Assembly: GCF_019634815.1 (NCBI RefSeq)
Contig: NZ_JAHCAP010000006.1
Location: 62,001-126,000 of the forward strand
Reading direction: 5' to 3'
DNA from: Dokdonella sp.
GTDB lineage: Bacteria > Pseudomonadota > Gammaproteobacteria > Xanthomonadales > Rhodanobacteraceae
DNA: 64,000 nucleotides
A model generated the notes under the pieces. It ran no database searches. It was not told the DNA's origin and saw nothing but the letters and a program-made list of their open reading frames with translations. The translations under genes were made by a program, and so were the position numbers. This document shows positions 1 through 7,814 of this stretch, one piece after another. How positions within the stretch are numbered: the stretch's first letter is position 1; the number at the start of each line of letters is the position of its first letter.

Positions 1-653
1 AGCAGCTTGACCTCGCCAGCGGCCGTCACCAGCACGTTCGAGGGTTTGAGATCGCGATGCACGATCAGGGCCTGGTGCGCGGCCTGCACCGCCCTGCAGA
101 TCGTCAGCGCGAGAAGCAGCCGTTCGCGCATGCCCAGCGCGTGGGCATGTGCATGGTCCGTGACCGGCATGCCATCGATCAGTTCGAGCGCGATGTAAGC
201 CTGGCCGCTTTCGCTGACGCCAGCGTCGATCATGCGCGCGATGTTGGGGTGCTGCAGGCGGATCAGCGCGCGTTGCTCGCGTCCGAAGCGGCGCCGCGCG
301 TCAGGGCTGAGCAGGCTGTGGCGCAGCAGTTTCAGCGCGACCGGCTGCACGGCACCTTCGAGCGTGCGCCGTGCCTCGAACACGGTCGAGGCTCCACCTT
401 CGCCGATGACGCGCACGATCTCGAATGGGCCGATCTGGCCGCTCGTTGGCGGCGGTACCGGCTCGTCACCGAGCGCGTCTGCAAGCTCCGCGAGCTTTCG
501 ATGGGACACCGGTTCGCCCGCTGTGGCATCCGCGCGCAGCATCGCATCCAGCTGCGCGCGCATTGCCGCATCCGGGCACTGCGTGGCGAGAAATGCCTCA
601 CGTTCGGCTGGCGCAAGCGCCAGCGCGGCCTCGAAGAGTTCGCGCAGGGTCAT
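1..653 (-). CDS. Serine/threonine protein kinase, N-terminal part (runs off the window)
   Basis: This is the first ~217 codons of a cytoplasmic Ser/Thr kinase of the bacterial Pkn2/Hanks type. Residues 1-75 form an acidic leader of the kind seen in kinases paired with ECF sigma factors. A glycine-rich loop (IGEGGAS) lies near residues 82-88, a VALKLL lysine motif near residue 105, and the catalytic loop HRDLKPSN starts at about residue 199. The DFG segment and the C-terminal region, often TPR repeats in this group, lie outside the window. The ATG at 653 is chosen because the leader begins MTLRELFEAA, about 50 bases after the sigma-factor stop. The gene is co-directional with the ECF sigma factor at 702-1241, so the two probably form one signalling unit. 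The substrate is unknown. Confidence 0.9.
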   Translation of the reverse strand, partial: MTLRELFEAALALAPAEREAFLATQCPDAAMRAQLDAMLRADATAGEPVSHRKLAELADALGDEPVPPPTSGQIGPFEIVRVIGEGGASTVFEARRTLEGAVQPVALKLLRHSLLSPDARRRFGREQRALIRLQHPNIARMIDAGVSESGQAYIALELIDGMPVTDHAHAHALGMRERLLLALTICRAVQAAHQALIVHRDLKPSNVLVTAAGEVKL

Positions 654-701
654 CGATGGGCAGCCCCTGCCCGGCGCAGGCAAGTCTCGCCGGCGCGCAA
701 C

Positions 702-1241
702 TCAGTCATCGCCGCCACCGAGCTCGCTCTTGAGGAAGGCGCGCGCGAAGCGCCAGTCCCGCGCAAGCGTCCGCGGTGCGATGCCGAGCGCTTCGGCCGC
801 AAGCCCCTGGTCCAACCCGGCGAAACACAGCAGCTCGACCGTGCGCGCCGCGCGCGCATCGAGCTGCTCGAGCTTGCCGATCGCCTCATCCAGTTCGAGC
901 GTCTGTTCGGCACTGTCGAGCGCGAGCCGCCAATCGCTGCCGGTCAGCGTCGTGCGCACCCACGCGCCGCCGGCGCGCTGGCGCATGCGATCGCGCGCGC
1001 GATCGGCAAGCAGGTGGCGCATGGCCTGCGCCGCATAGGTGAAGAACTGGTTCGGGTGGGCAAACACCAGATCGCCCTTGCCGCTGATGCGCAGATACAG
1101 CTCATGCACGAGCGTGGTTGCATCGAGCGTTTGCGGTGTCGATGCAAGCTGCCGCCCGGCGATCGCCTTGAGGCGCTCGTAGACCTGCCCGAACAGGGCA
1201 TCGGCAGTCAGAGGCGGCGATGTGGCGGTCTCCAGCGTCAT
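702..1241 (-). CDS. ECF-type RNA polymerase sigma factor
   Basis: This 179-residue sigma-70 family factor belongs to the ECF group that is usually paired with a Ser/Thr kinase. Region 2 is recognisable around LVHELYLRISG and FFTYAAQAMRHLLADRARD. Region 4 is the C-terminal helix-turn-helix around GLAAEALGIAPRTLARDW. The open frame extends further upstream, but the ATG at 1241 follows a GAGGT ribosome-binding site and begins MTLETATS, which fits the length of the family. No anti-sigma gene is adjacent. The kinase downstream may take that regulatory role, as is known for some kinase-linked ECF groups; this is inference. It lies 107 bases after the secreted propeller gene on the same strand. Confidence 0.88.
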   Translation of the reverse strand: MTLETATSPPLTADALFGQVYERLKAIAGRQLASTPQTLDATTLVHELYLRISGKGDLVFAHPNQFFTYAAQAMRHLLADRARDRMRQRAGGAWVRTTLTGSDWRLALDSAEQTLELDEAIGKLEQLDARAARTVELLCFAGLDQGLAAEALGIAPRTLARDWRFARAFLKSELGGGDD

Positions 1242-1348
1242 CTGGACCTCGCGGCGATCGGTCGGACAGGAACCCAAGCGGGGCGCAACTGCATGGACGG
1301 CGCTGGTCCGCGCCGCGACGAGGCCGCGGCCAGCACCGTTGCCATGCT

Positions 1349-2422
1349 TCACCGCCGTGCGCTGCGCAAGAGGCCGGAAGCGTGCGCGAGCCATGCGATG
1401 CCGGCGAGCAACCCGGCGAGCAAGGCCAGCATCGGCGCACTCAAGGTCGGCGTGGGATAGACGCCGCCCGGCGCCGCGATGCGCGCACGCGTGGCAACGA
1501 AGACATCACCCGGGTCGCTGCCGTCGACCTTGCGGCCGAAATAGAGCCGGGTGCCATCGGCCGAAAGCGAGGATCGGGTTTCCGATCCACCGGTGTTGAT
1601 CGCGGGATTGTCGATGCGCTGCGGCGCCGACCATGGCGCGCCCACACTGGTGCGCGTGGCGGTATAGATGTCCATGTTGCCATCGCGGTTCGAACTGAAG
1701 ACGATTTCCAGCCCATCGCGGCGCACGTTGGGCATGCGGTCATCGGATGCGGTGCTCAATTCGGCAACGCGCGTTCCCGCCAGCACCGTGCCATCGGACA
1801 GCACCTGACTCATGTAGATGTCCTGGCCCTGGCTGTCGGGATAGCCATTGCTGGAGAAGAACAGGAACGAACCGGCCGCCGTGGTCAGCATCGACGGACT
1901 GAACTCCGCGCCCGGCGTGTTCGGGCCGCTGGGATAGCAGCCCAGATTCACCGGCGTGGACCAGTTGAGGGCACCGGACTCCTGGCTGAGGAAGATATCG
2001 CCGGCCGAGGGGCCGCCGGTCGGCGGTGGTGGTGGCGTGTCGCCGGGATAGCAATCGTCGGCTGTCTGCCGCGAGCTCACGAACATGAGACTGTTGCCCC
2101 CCAGTGGCGTCGGGCAATAGTCGAACTCGGGTGAATTGGCGACCGCGCCCAGGTTCTCGATCACACCCCACGGCGAAGACACCGACGCGCGCTTGGCGCG
2201 CCAGTTGTCGAGCTTGCCCTGCCCGCCGGCGCGATTGGAGGCGAAATACAAGGCCAGGCCATCGGGCGCTTCGATCGGACAGCCCTCGGCCGAGGCGGTG
2301 GCGATTTCGGCGACTGCTTGTGGATCACCCCAGGGGCCGAAGCCTTGCGCATTGGCCGGGCCGGCAATACCAGCCAGCAAGAGGGTGGCGAGGAGGGTAC
2401 GAGTGCAGGTTGCGTGGCGCAT
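1349..2422 (-). CDS. Secreted PD40-type beta-propeller protein with a C-terminal sorting-like tail
   Basis: This 357-residue protein has a cleavable signal peptide (hydrophobic segment ending PANAQ at about 26). Repeated blades of the WD40-like/PD40 type follow, with motifs LYFASNRAGG, LMFVSSRQ, FLFFSSNGYPD, IVFSSNRDGNMDIY and LYFGRKVDG. Such blades are related to the TolB propeller and usually mediate binding, not catalysis. The tail has the layout of an IPTL-CTERM signal: PTPTLS, then a hydrophobic stretch, then LLRSARR at the end. That suggests sorting to the envelope followed by removal of the tail. The ATG at 2422 has an AAGGA site seven bases upstream. It heads the minus-strand set that continues into the ECF factor and kinase. 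Its ligand is unknown. Confidence 0.8.
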   Translation of the reverse strand: MRHATCTRTLLATLLLAGIAGPANAQGFGPWGDPQAVAEIATASAEGCPIEAPDGLALYFASNRAGGQGKLDNWRAKRASVSSPWGVIENLGAVANSPEFDYCPTPLGGNSLMFVSSRQTADDCYPGDTPPPPPTGGPSAGDIFLSQESGALNWSTPVNLGCYPSGPNTPGAEFSPSMLTTAAGSFLFFSSNGYPDSQGQDIYMSQVLSDGTVLAGTRVAELSTASDDRMPNVRRDGLEIVFSSNRDGNMDIYTATRTSVGAPWSAPQRIDNPAINTGGSETRSSLSADGTRLYFGRKVDGSDPGDVFVATRARIAAPGGVYPTPTLSAPMLALLAGLLAGIAWLAHASGLLRSARR

Positions 2423-3126
2423 GGTCGGGTCCTTGTCGTTTCAGGGAATGTCACGGGGGAAACACTGCAGGCGGGGCGCCTTCAGTCTTGCGGGCTGTGG
2501 GCGGGATAACCGCCCACGTCGAAGGGGTCGGCGAAGATCCTGTCGCGGACGGCGCCGTAATCGAGGGCGCCGAAGTCATAGGGCGTGGTGGCGCGTGCAC
2601 GGGCCGCAGCAAGCGGCCGCAAGCCCGTCATCCTCACCAACGTGTTCTTGTGCGTACTGGACACGATCAATCCCTCCCGCGCCTCGTCATTGCGCATGGC
2701 CGCAGCGCGATTGCCGCAGCAGCGATGACTTGCACAAGCCGGGTAACGCCCAAAAGCGAACTGGCTTGCCATTGCCGTGCCGGCTGTCGCTGCGGGGCTG
2801 CCAGGTGCGCCTTGCGCGTCGAGAGCTCGAAGGGTTTGCTCGCGCGCGGCTCGACGGCGAACACGGCGTAGCCGGACCGGCTCCGAGTTGCGGGGTGAAC
2901 GCTGACAGCTTGTCGATCGAAGGCCGATGCGACGGTGGCGATCGGTGACGAGTCGGACATGGCGTGCTCTCGTGGATAACGGTGTCGAGCCGTTGCTCCG
3001 CAGCGGTGCGCCGCAGTGTTTGCAGTGAGCTGCGCCGAAATCTTTTGGCTGCCGTTGGGAATGCGTGTGGCTATCGTTCGGAAATGCTTGTGTCCCCGTC
3101 CGCTGATCGTGCAAGCTATTGATCTA
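2423..3126. other. Intergenic region of about 700 bp between divergent genes
   Basis: No gene here can be supported with confidence. A 71-codon minus-strand frame (2482-2697) starts with ATG but lacks a ribosome-binding site. The longer overlapping frames look like composition artefacts. The region must hold the promoters of the propeller gene (leftward) and of the membrane regulator (rightward), but no clear -35/-10 pair was recognised. Confidence 0.5.
2497..2517. repeat. REP-like hairpin with GTGGG head
   Basis: Arms GTGGGCGG and CCGCCCAC pair perfectly around a five-base loop (gataa). The head resembles the element at 44471, which begins with the same GTGGGCGGGATA, so this is probably a lone copy of a GTGG-headed REP-like family. 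No run of T follows on either strand, so an intrinsic terminator is unlikely. Confidence 0.5.
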
Positions 3127-5157
3127 ATGGAAGAAGCGCTCGACTCACCCGAATCGGGAGAAAACAGGGCCCGGACACCGACCTTGATTCGCTTCGATGG
3201 GATCGAAATCGACCTCGACGGCCACCGGCTGCGCGTGAATGGCGTCGAGGCAGCGCTCGAACCCAAGGCCTTTGCGGTGCTCGCTCTGCTGTTGCGCCAC
3301 CCCGGGCGTGCGCTCCGGCGCGAGGACATCCTCGATGCGGTGTGGGGACATGCGCACGTCACCCCGAGCGTACTCAGCCGCATCATCAATCTGTTGCGGC
3401 AGGCGCTGGGGGATGACGCCCAGCATCCGCGCTGGCTGCATACCGTGCACGGACACGGCTACCGGTTCGACCTGCCGGCCGACGCGGAATCAGGCGATTC
3501 GCATGCGGCGAATGGGGCGAATCGGGTGGCGACCGTGGCGCCGACCGTCGAGGATGAATCGACCCATCCGCCGGTCGCCACCGCCGGCAAGCGCAGCGTG
3601 CGCTACGCCGTGGCATTGCTGGCGCTGCTTGCCATCCTGCTCGCCGGCTGGCGACTTTGGACCACCACGATCAGCCCATCCACGCCCGAGACGAGCAAGT
3701 CGGATCAAGGGTCCGTCCCGGTCAGCCTGGCCGTATTGCCTCTGGTCAGCTCCAGCGGCGAACGGGGACAGGAATTCTTCTCCGATGGCCTGACGGAAAG
3801 CCTCATCAGCACCTTGTCCCATTTCGACGGCATGCGGATCGTGGGTCGCGGGGCATCGTTCCAGCTTCGCAGCGGCAAGGATGATGCGCGCACCGTGAGT
3901 CAGAAGCTGGGTGTCGACTTCCTGCTCGGGGGCAGTGTGCGCCACGATGGCGATCACGTGCGCATCAGCCTCGAACTGGTGCGCGGCGCCGATGGCGGCA
4001 CGATCTGGACCCGCCATTTCGATCGAGCTTACCGAGACCTGTTCGCGCTGCAGGATGAAGTGGCGCTCGCGGTCGCGGGCGCGTTGCAGATCCAGCTGTT
4101 GCACACGATGCCCAGCGCGGTCGAGACCGGTCGCCCCGCCAGCGGCAACCTGGAGGCCTACGACGCCTACCTGCATGGCGTCTACCACATGCGCTCGGAC
4201 GGCGATATCCGCAAGGCGATCGAGCAGTTCACCCGCGCCACCGAGCTCGATCCGGACTATGCGCAGGCCTGGTCGTGGCTGGGTTTCCAGCACACCTTGT
4301 ATGCGCGCAGTTGGCTCAATGGTGCGGATGCTCGCGCGACCTATGCGAAGGCACGCGAAGAGATCGACACGGCCTTGCGCCTGCAGCCCGACTTCGGCCA
4401 GGCGCATGCGATCCGCGCAGACCTGCTCAGCACCGCCAATCACGACTGGAACGGCGCGCTCGCCGAGTTCAAGCTGGCCTTGGCGCTGGTCCCGGATACC
4501 GACCCGACGCACGGCGCCTATAGCCGATTGTTGACCACGCTGGGACGTACCCACGAAGCCATCGAGGAACGACGCAGGTACATCGCGGGTGACCCGCTGA
4601 TGGTCCTTGCGCGGGTTTATCTTGCGCGCCTGCAAGCCAGTCTCGGCCGTCTTGACGAGGCGCAGAAGAGCCTGCAAGTGGCCGCCGAACTGGAGGCCGA
4701 CCAGCACGACTTCGTGGCCAGCGAACGTTCGCGTCTGGCAATCCTGCGCGGAGACGCCGTTACGGCGCTTGCGCAAGCCGAATCGATGTCCGCGGGCGAC
4801 GATCGCGATCGCGCGGTGGCCCTGGCCTTGCAGATCGGCAGCGATGGCGCGATCGCGGATACGGCGCTGCGGCATGCAACCGAAGCGGTGGGCCCGCGCA
4901 AGAAGGGTGCCTATTTCATGGCCCTGCTGCATGCGCTGCGTGGCGAGGCCGATGAAACCTTCGCGTGGCTGCAGAAGGACCTGGATCGCGGTGACGACGG
5001 CATCCTCTACGTGCTGTCCGAACCCTTGTTGCTGCGCTTTCGCGATGATCCACGCATGGCTGCGTACTGCGCGCGCAACGGCTTGCCCGCGCCCCAGGCC
5101 AGTCAGGCGCGATCACTCGATCAGATCCGGGAACTGGTCGCCACACGCTCGCCTTGA
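3127..5157 (+). CDS. CadC-like membrane transcriptional regulator with TolB-like and TPR domains
   Basis: This protein of 676 residues has three parts. Residues ~18-115 are an OmpR/PhoB-type winged helix (PKAFAVLALLL, VWGHAHVTPSVLSRII, HTVHGHGYRF). One transmembrane helix lies near 158-178. A periplasmic part begins with a TolB-N/adenylate-cyclase-like domain (LAVLPLVSSSGERGQEFFSDG), followed by TPR-like helical repeats to the end (for example AYLHGVYHMRSDGDIRKAIEQF). The layout is that of one-component regulators such as CadC, which bind DNA directly from the membrane with no phosphorelay. The frame is open from 3016, but the ATG at 3127 gives a normal N-terminus. The signal sensed and the target genes cannot be read from the sequence. 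The convergent neighbour is a response regulator. Confidence 0.85.
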   Translation: MEEALDSPESGENRARTPTLIRFDGIEIDLDGHRLRVNGVEAALEPKAFAVLALLLRHPGRALRREDILDAVWGHAHVTPSVLSRIINLLRQALGDDAQHPRWLHTVHGHGYRFDLPADAESGDSHAANGANRVATVAPTVEDESTHPPVATAGKRSVRYAVALLALLAILLAGWRLWTTTISPSTPETSKSDQGSVPVSLAVLPLVSSSGERGQEFFSDGLTESLISTLSHFDGMRIVGRGASFQLRSGKDDARTVSQKLGVDFLLGGSVRHDGDHVRISLELVRGADGGTIWTRHFDRAYRDLFALQDEVALAVAGALQIQLLHTMPSAVETGRPASGNLEAYDAYLHGVYHMRSDGDIRKAIEQFTRATELDPDYAQAWSWLGFQHTLYARSWLNGADARATYAKAREEIDTALRLQPDFGQAHAIRADLLSTANHDWNGALAEFKLALALVPDTDPTHGAYSRLLTTLGRTHEAIEERRRYIAGDPLMVLARVYLARLQASLGRLDEAQKSLQVAAELEADQHDFVASERSRLAILRGDAVTALAQAESMSAGDDRDRAVALALQIGSDGAIADTALRHATEAVGPRKKGAYFMALLHALRGEADETFAWLQKDLDRGDDGILYVLSEPLLLRFRDDPRMAAYCARNGLPAPQASQARSLDQIRELVATRSP

Positions 5158-5193
5158 CCAGCGCCGCCACGCCACGATCGCGTGGGCCAGAAC

Positions 5194-5898
5194 TCAGATT
5201 TCCAGCAACCGCGCCGGATCGGCCAGCTCCAGCGAGCGCAGCAACACGCCGGCCTGGGTGCGATTGCGCACGTCCAGGCGTTCGAAGATCGTCGTCAGGT
5301 GCGCCTTGACCGTGCGCTCCTGTACGCCGAGCCGGTCGGCGATCTGCTTGTTGAGCAGGCCATCGGCAACCAATGCGAGCACGCGCATCTGCTGCGGGCT
5401 GAGGGTGGCCAGCCGCGCGGCGAGCTGGCGATCGGTGCTGCTGCCCGCGGCGCCGCCAACCACACCACGCAGTGATGGCGGCAGCCAGGTCCGGGCATTG
5501 AGGACGGCGGCCAACGCAGCTTCGAGTTCATCGAGCGGGCTGCGCTTGGAGATGAAGCCGGCGGCCCCGTGCACCAGCGCGCGTTGCACCGTTGCCGCAT
5601 CGTCGTGCGCCGAGATCATCACCACCGCGATCGCCGGGTGCTCGCCGCGCAATTGCGCCAGCGCCATCAGGCCATGGCTGCCGGGCATGTGCAGGTCGAG
5701 CAAGACCAGATCCGTGTCTGCGTGTGCGGCAAGGTCGGTCAGGGCGTCGTCGAAACTGCCCACCTCGGCGATTTCCGCCTCGGGCGCGATTCTCTGCACG
5801 GACTGCGCGAGCGCGAGGCGAAACAGGGGATGGTCGTCGGCAAGCAGGATGCGCACCTCGCCACTGTAGCAGGCAGATCGCTGCGTGATCCGCGTCAT
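5194..5898 (-). CDS. NarL/LuxR-family response regulator
   Basis: The 234-residue protein has a receiver domain with the acidic pair D21-D22, phospho-acceptor D68 in LVLLDLHMPG and the conserved lysine in ISKRSP. A C-terminal LuxR-type helix-turn-helix follows (LSPQQMRVLALVADG, LNKQIADRLG, RTVKAHLTTIF). It should bind DNA when phosphorylated. No histidine kinase gene is adjacent, so it is an orphan in this window. The start is uncertain: ATG at 5898 gives a 14-residue leader, while a GTG at 5856 would begin directly with VRILLADD; neither has a strong ribosome-binding site. It converges with the membrane regulator upstream. Confidence 0.88.
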   Translation of the reverse strand: MTRITQRSACYSGEVRILLADDHPLFRLALAQSVQRIAPEAEIAEVGSFDDALTDLAAHADTDLVLLDLHMPGSHGLMALAQLRGEHPAIAVVMISAHDDAATVQRALVHGAAGFISKRSPLDELEAALAAVLNARTWLPPSLRGVVGGAAGSSTDRQLAARLATLSPQQMRVLALVADGLLNKQIADRLGVQERTVKAHLTTIFERLDVRNRTQAGVLLRSLELADPARLLEI

Positions 5899-5969
5899 CG
5901 GGCGTCGGTACCGCGAGCCTCGTCCTTTGGTCCAACTGCATTTGCGTGCCGTCCTGCTAACGTGCGCGC

Positions 5970-7790
5970 ATGAGTCGAACCTTGCTTGTCTTGATGGTCC
6001 TCACGCTGGCCGCCTGCACGCGCCATGCGCTGGTAACGGAGAACGCCATGTCCGTGAATGATCGCTACGGCGCGGTGCGCGAAACCGTGCATCGCGGTGA
6101 GGATGACCTGCTCAGTGCAGGACTGGGCCTGGCCGGATTGCGTGGCAAACCTGCTGCATTCGCCGACCCTGTGGCGCCCACGCCGGAGGAGCTGCGTCGG
6201 CGCGTGATCCACACGAGTTGGGCCGGAATCGCCGACCTCGGCCCGCTCGGCGGCTACGGTTCGCTCTATGGCGCAGTGCCCACCGTACCGGGCCGCGAAT
6301 TCTCGATGTTCGCCTGGCTGCCGGGTGCGCATTCGCCGCATCGCGTGCTGGTGCAGGTGCCCGATCATTTCGACCCCAAGGCGCGCTGCCTCGTGGTCGC
6401 GCCGGCCTCGGGTTCGCGCGGCGTGTATGGCGCGATCGCGCTGGCCGGTGCCTGGGGCCTGCCGCGTGGCTGCGCAGTCGTCTACACCGACAAGGGCGCC
6501 GGTTCGGGCTATTTCGATCTGGATTCGGATACCGGTGTTGCGCTCGATGGCACGCGCGCTACGCGCGGCAGCACCGAGCTCGAGTTTGAACCCGCAAACG
6601 CGCAGGCCACGCACGGCGTCGCGGTCAAGCACGCCCACTCGGGCGACAACCCCGAAGCACATTGGGGTGAGCAAGTGTTGCAGGCAGCGCGCTTTGGGCT
6701 GGCGATGCTCGATCGCGCATTTCCGCAGGCGGCGCCGTTCACGGCGGACAACACGCGCATCATCGCCACCGGCCTGTCCAATGGCGGCGGCGCGGTGCTG
6801 CAGGCCGCGGGCGTGGATGAGACGCATCTGCTCGATGGCGTGGTTGCGCTCGAGCCCAACGTGCATGTCGCCGGCCACGGTCGCGCGCTCTACGACTACG
6901 TGAGCGAGGCCGCACTGCTGCTGCCCTGCGCCCTGTTGGCAGCGCGGTTCGACGCCGTGCCGTTTGCGCGCATCGAAGGCAAGCCGTTGCCCGCGGCGCT
7001 CGCGCGTTGCGCACATCTGCACGCGAGTGGCGTGATCGGTGGCGCGACGCCAGTCGCACAGGCGCAGGCCACGCTCGAGCTGTTGCATGCCCATGGCTGG
7101 CGCGATGAAACCATCGCCACTGCGGCCACCACCACCGCCTTCGATCTGTGGCGCGCGGTCGCTGCAACCTACGCCTCGGCGTATCTGCGCGCGCCCGCCG
7201 GTGCGATGCCCTGCGGCTTTGGCTTTGCTGCGCTGTCGCCCAGCGGCGTACCCGCACCTGCCGACATCGCCACGCGAACCGCGTGGTGGTCCGATGCGAG
7301 CGGCATTCCTCCGGGCGCGGGCGTGTTCCTGCTGGGCGGACTTGGCACTGGTGTCGATGCGAGTGCGAGCGGCAGCCAATGCCTGCGGGCACTGTGGACC
7401 GGCGACACAGCCGATGCGCAAACCTTGCGCGCCGCGGTGGCCGCGACGGCGGCGCGCTTGCCGCGTGCGCAGCTGCCAATCTTCATTGCCCAGGGCGAAC
7501 AGGACGGCCTGCTGCCGATCGAGTTCAGCAGTGCGCCCTATGTGGAGGCCTTGCGTGCGGCCGGACTCGACCCGGTCTACTGGCGTGTGCCGCATGCCCA
7601 GCACTTCGATGCGTTTCTGTCACTGCCCGATTTCGGCGATCGTCACGTGCCGTTGCTGCCGTTTGGTTACGCCGCGCTCGACGCCCTGTGGGCGCATCTG
7701 CAAGAGCGCGCCGTGCTGCCGTCTTCGCGACGCTGGGTCACGCGCGAGCGCGGTGCGGCGCCACTCGAGCGCGGCATGCTCGGCTGGTGA
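5970..7790 (+). CDS. D-(-)-3-hydroxybutyrate oligomer hydrolase, lipoprotein
   Basis: This 606-residue protein belongs to the 3HB-oligomer hydrolase family (EC 3.1.1.22), which cleaves oligomers of 3-hydroxybutyrate to monomers during use of polyhydroxybutyrate. The nucleophile elbow GLSNGGG places the catalytic serine at about residue 270. A C-terminal segment with VPHAQHFDAF fits the catalytic histidine region. The N-terminus (LTLAACT) has a lipobox, so the enzyme is probably anchored in the envelope and acts on extracellular or periplasmic oligomers. The length fits the family. No PHB synthase or depolymerase gene is near. It is convergent with the efflux operon and separated from it by only 24 bases. 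Confidence 0.85.
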   Translation: MSRTLLVLMVLTLAACTRHALVTENAMSVNDRYGAVRETVHRGEDDLLSAGLGLAGLRGKPAAFADPVAPTPEELRRRVIHTSWAGIADLGPLGGYGSLYGAVPTVPGREFSMFAWLPGAHSPHRVLVQVPDHFDPKARCLVVAPASGSRGVYGAIALAGAWGLPRGCAVVYTDKGAGSGYFDLDSDTGVALDGTRATRGSTELEFEPANAQATHGVAVKHAHSGDNPEAHWGEQVLQAARFGLAMLDRAFPQAAPFTADNTRIIATGLSNGGGAVLQAAGVDETHLLDGVVALEPNVHVAGHGRALYDYVSEAALLLPCALLAARFDAVPFARIEGKPLPAALARCAHLHASGVIGGATPVAQAQATLELLHAHGWRDETIATAATTTAFDLWRAVAATYASAYLRAPAGAMPCGFGFAALSPSGVPAPADIATRTAWWSDASGIPPGAGVFLLGGLGTGVDASASGSQCLRALWTGDTADAQTLRAAVAATAARLPRAQLPIFIAQGEQDGLLPIEFSSAPYVEALRAAGLDPVYWRVPHAQHFDAFLSLPDFGDRHVPLLPFGYAALDALWAHLQERAVLPSSRRWVTRERGAAPLERGMLGW

Positions 7791-7814
7791 CGGGCGGTGC
7801 GCGGGCGCCACGAC

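Noticed and set aside
57..1460. Long plus-strand frame opposite the kinase and ECF genes
   Set aside because: It is a shadow: the minus strand carries clear kinase and sigma-factor motifs, and the plus-strand translation is arginine-rich and without motifs.
2482..2697. 71-codon minus-strand frame upstream of the propeller gene
   Set aside because: It has an ATG but no ribosome-binding site, no recognisable domain and the composition of non-coding DNA in this window. Conservation data would be needed to accept it.
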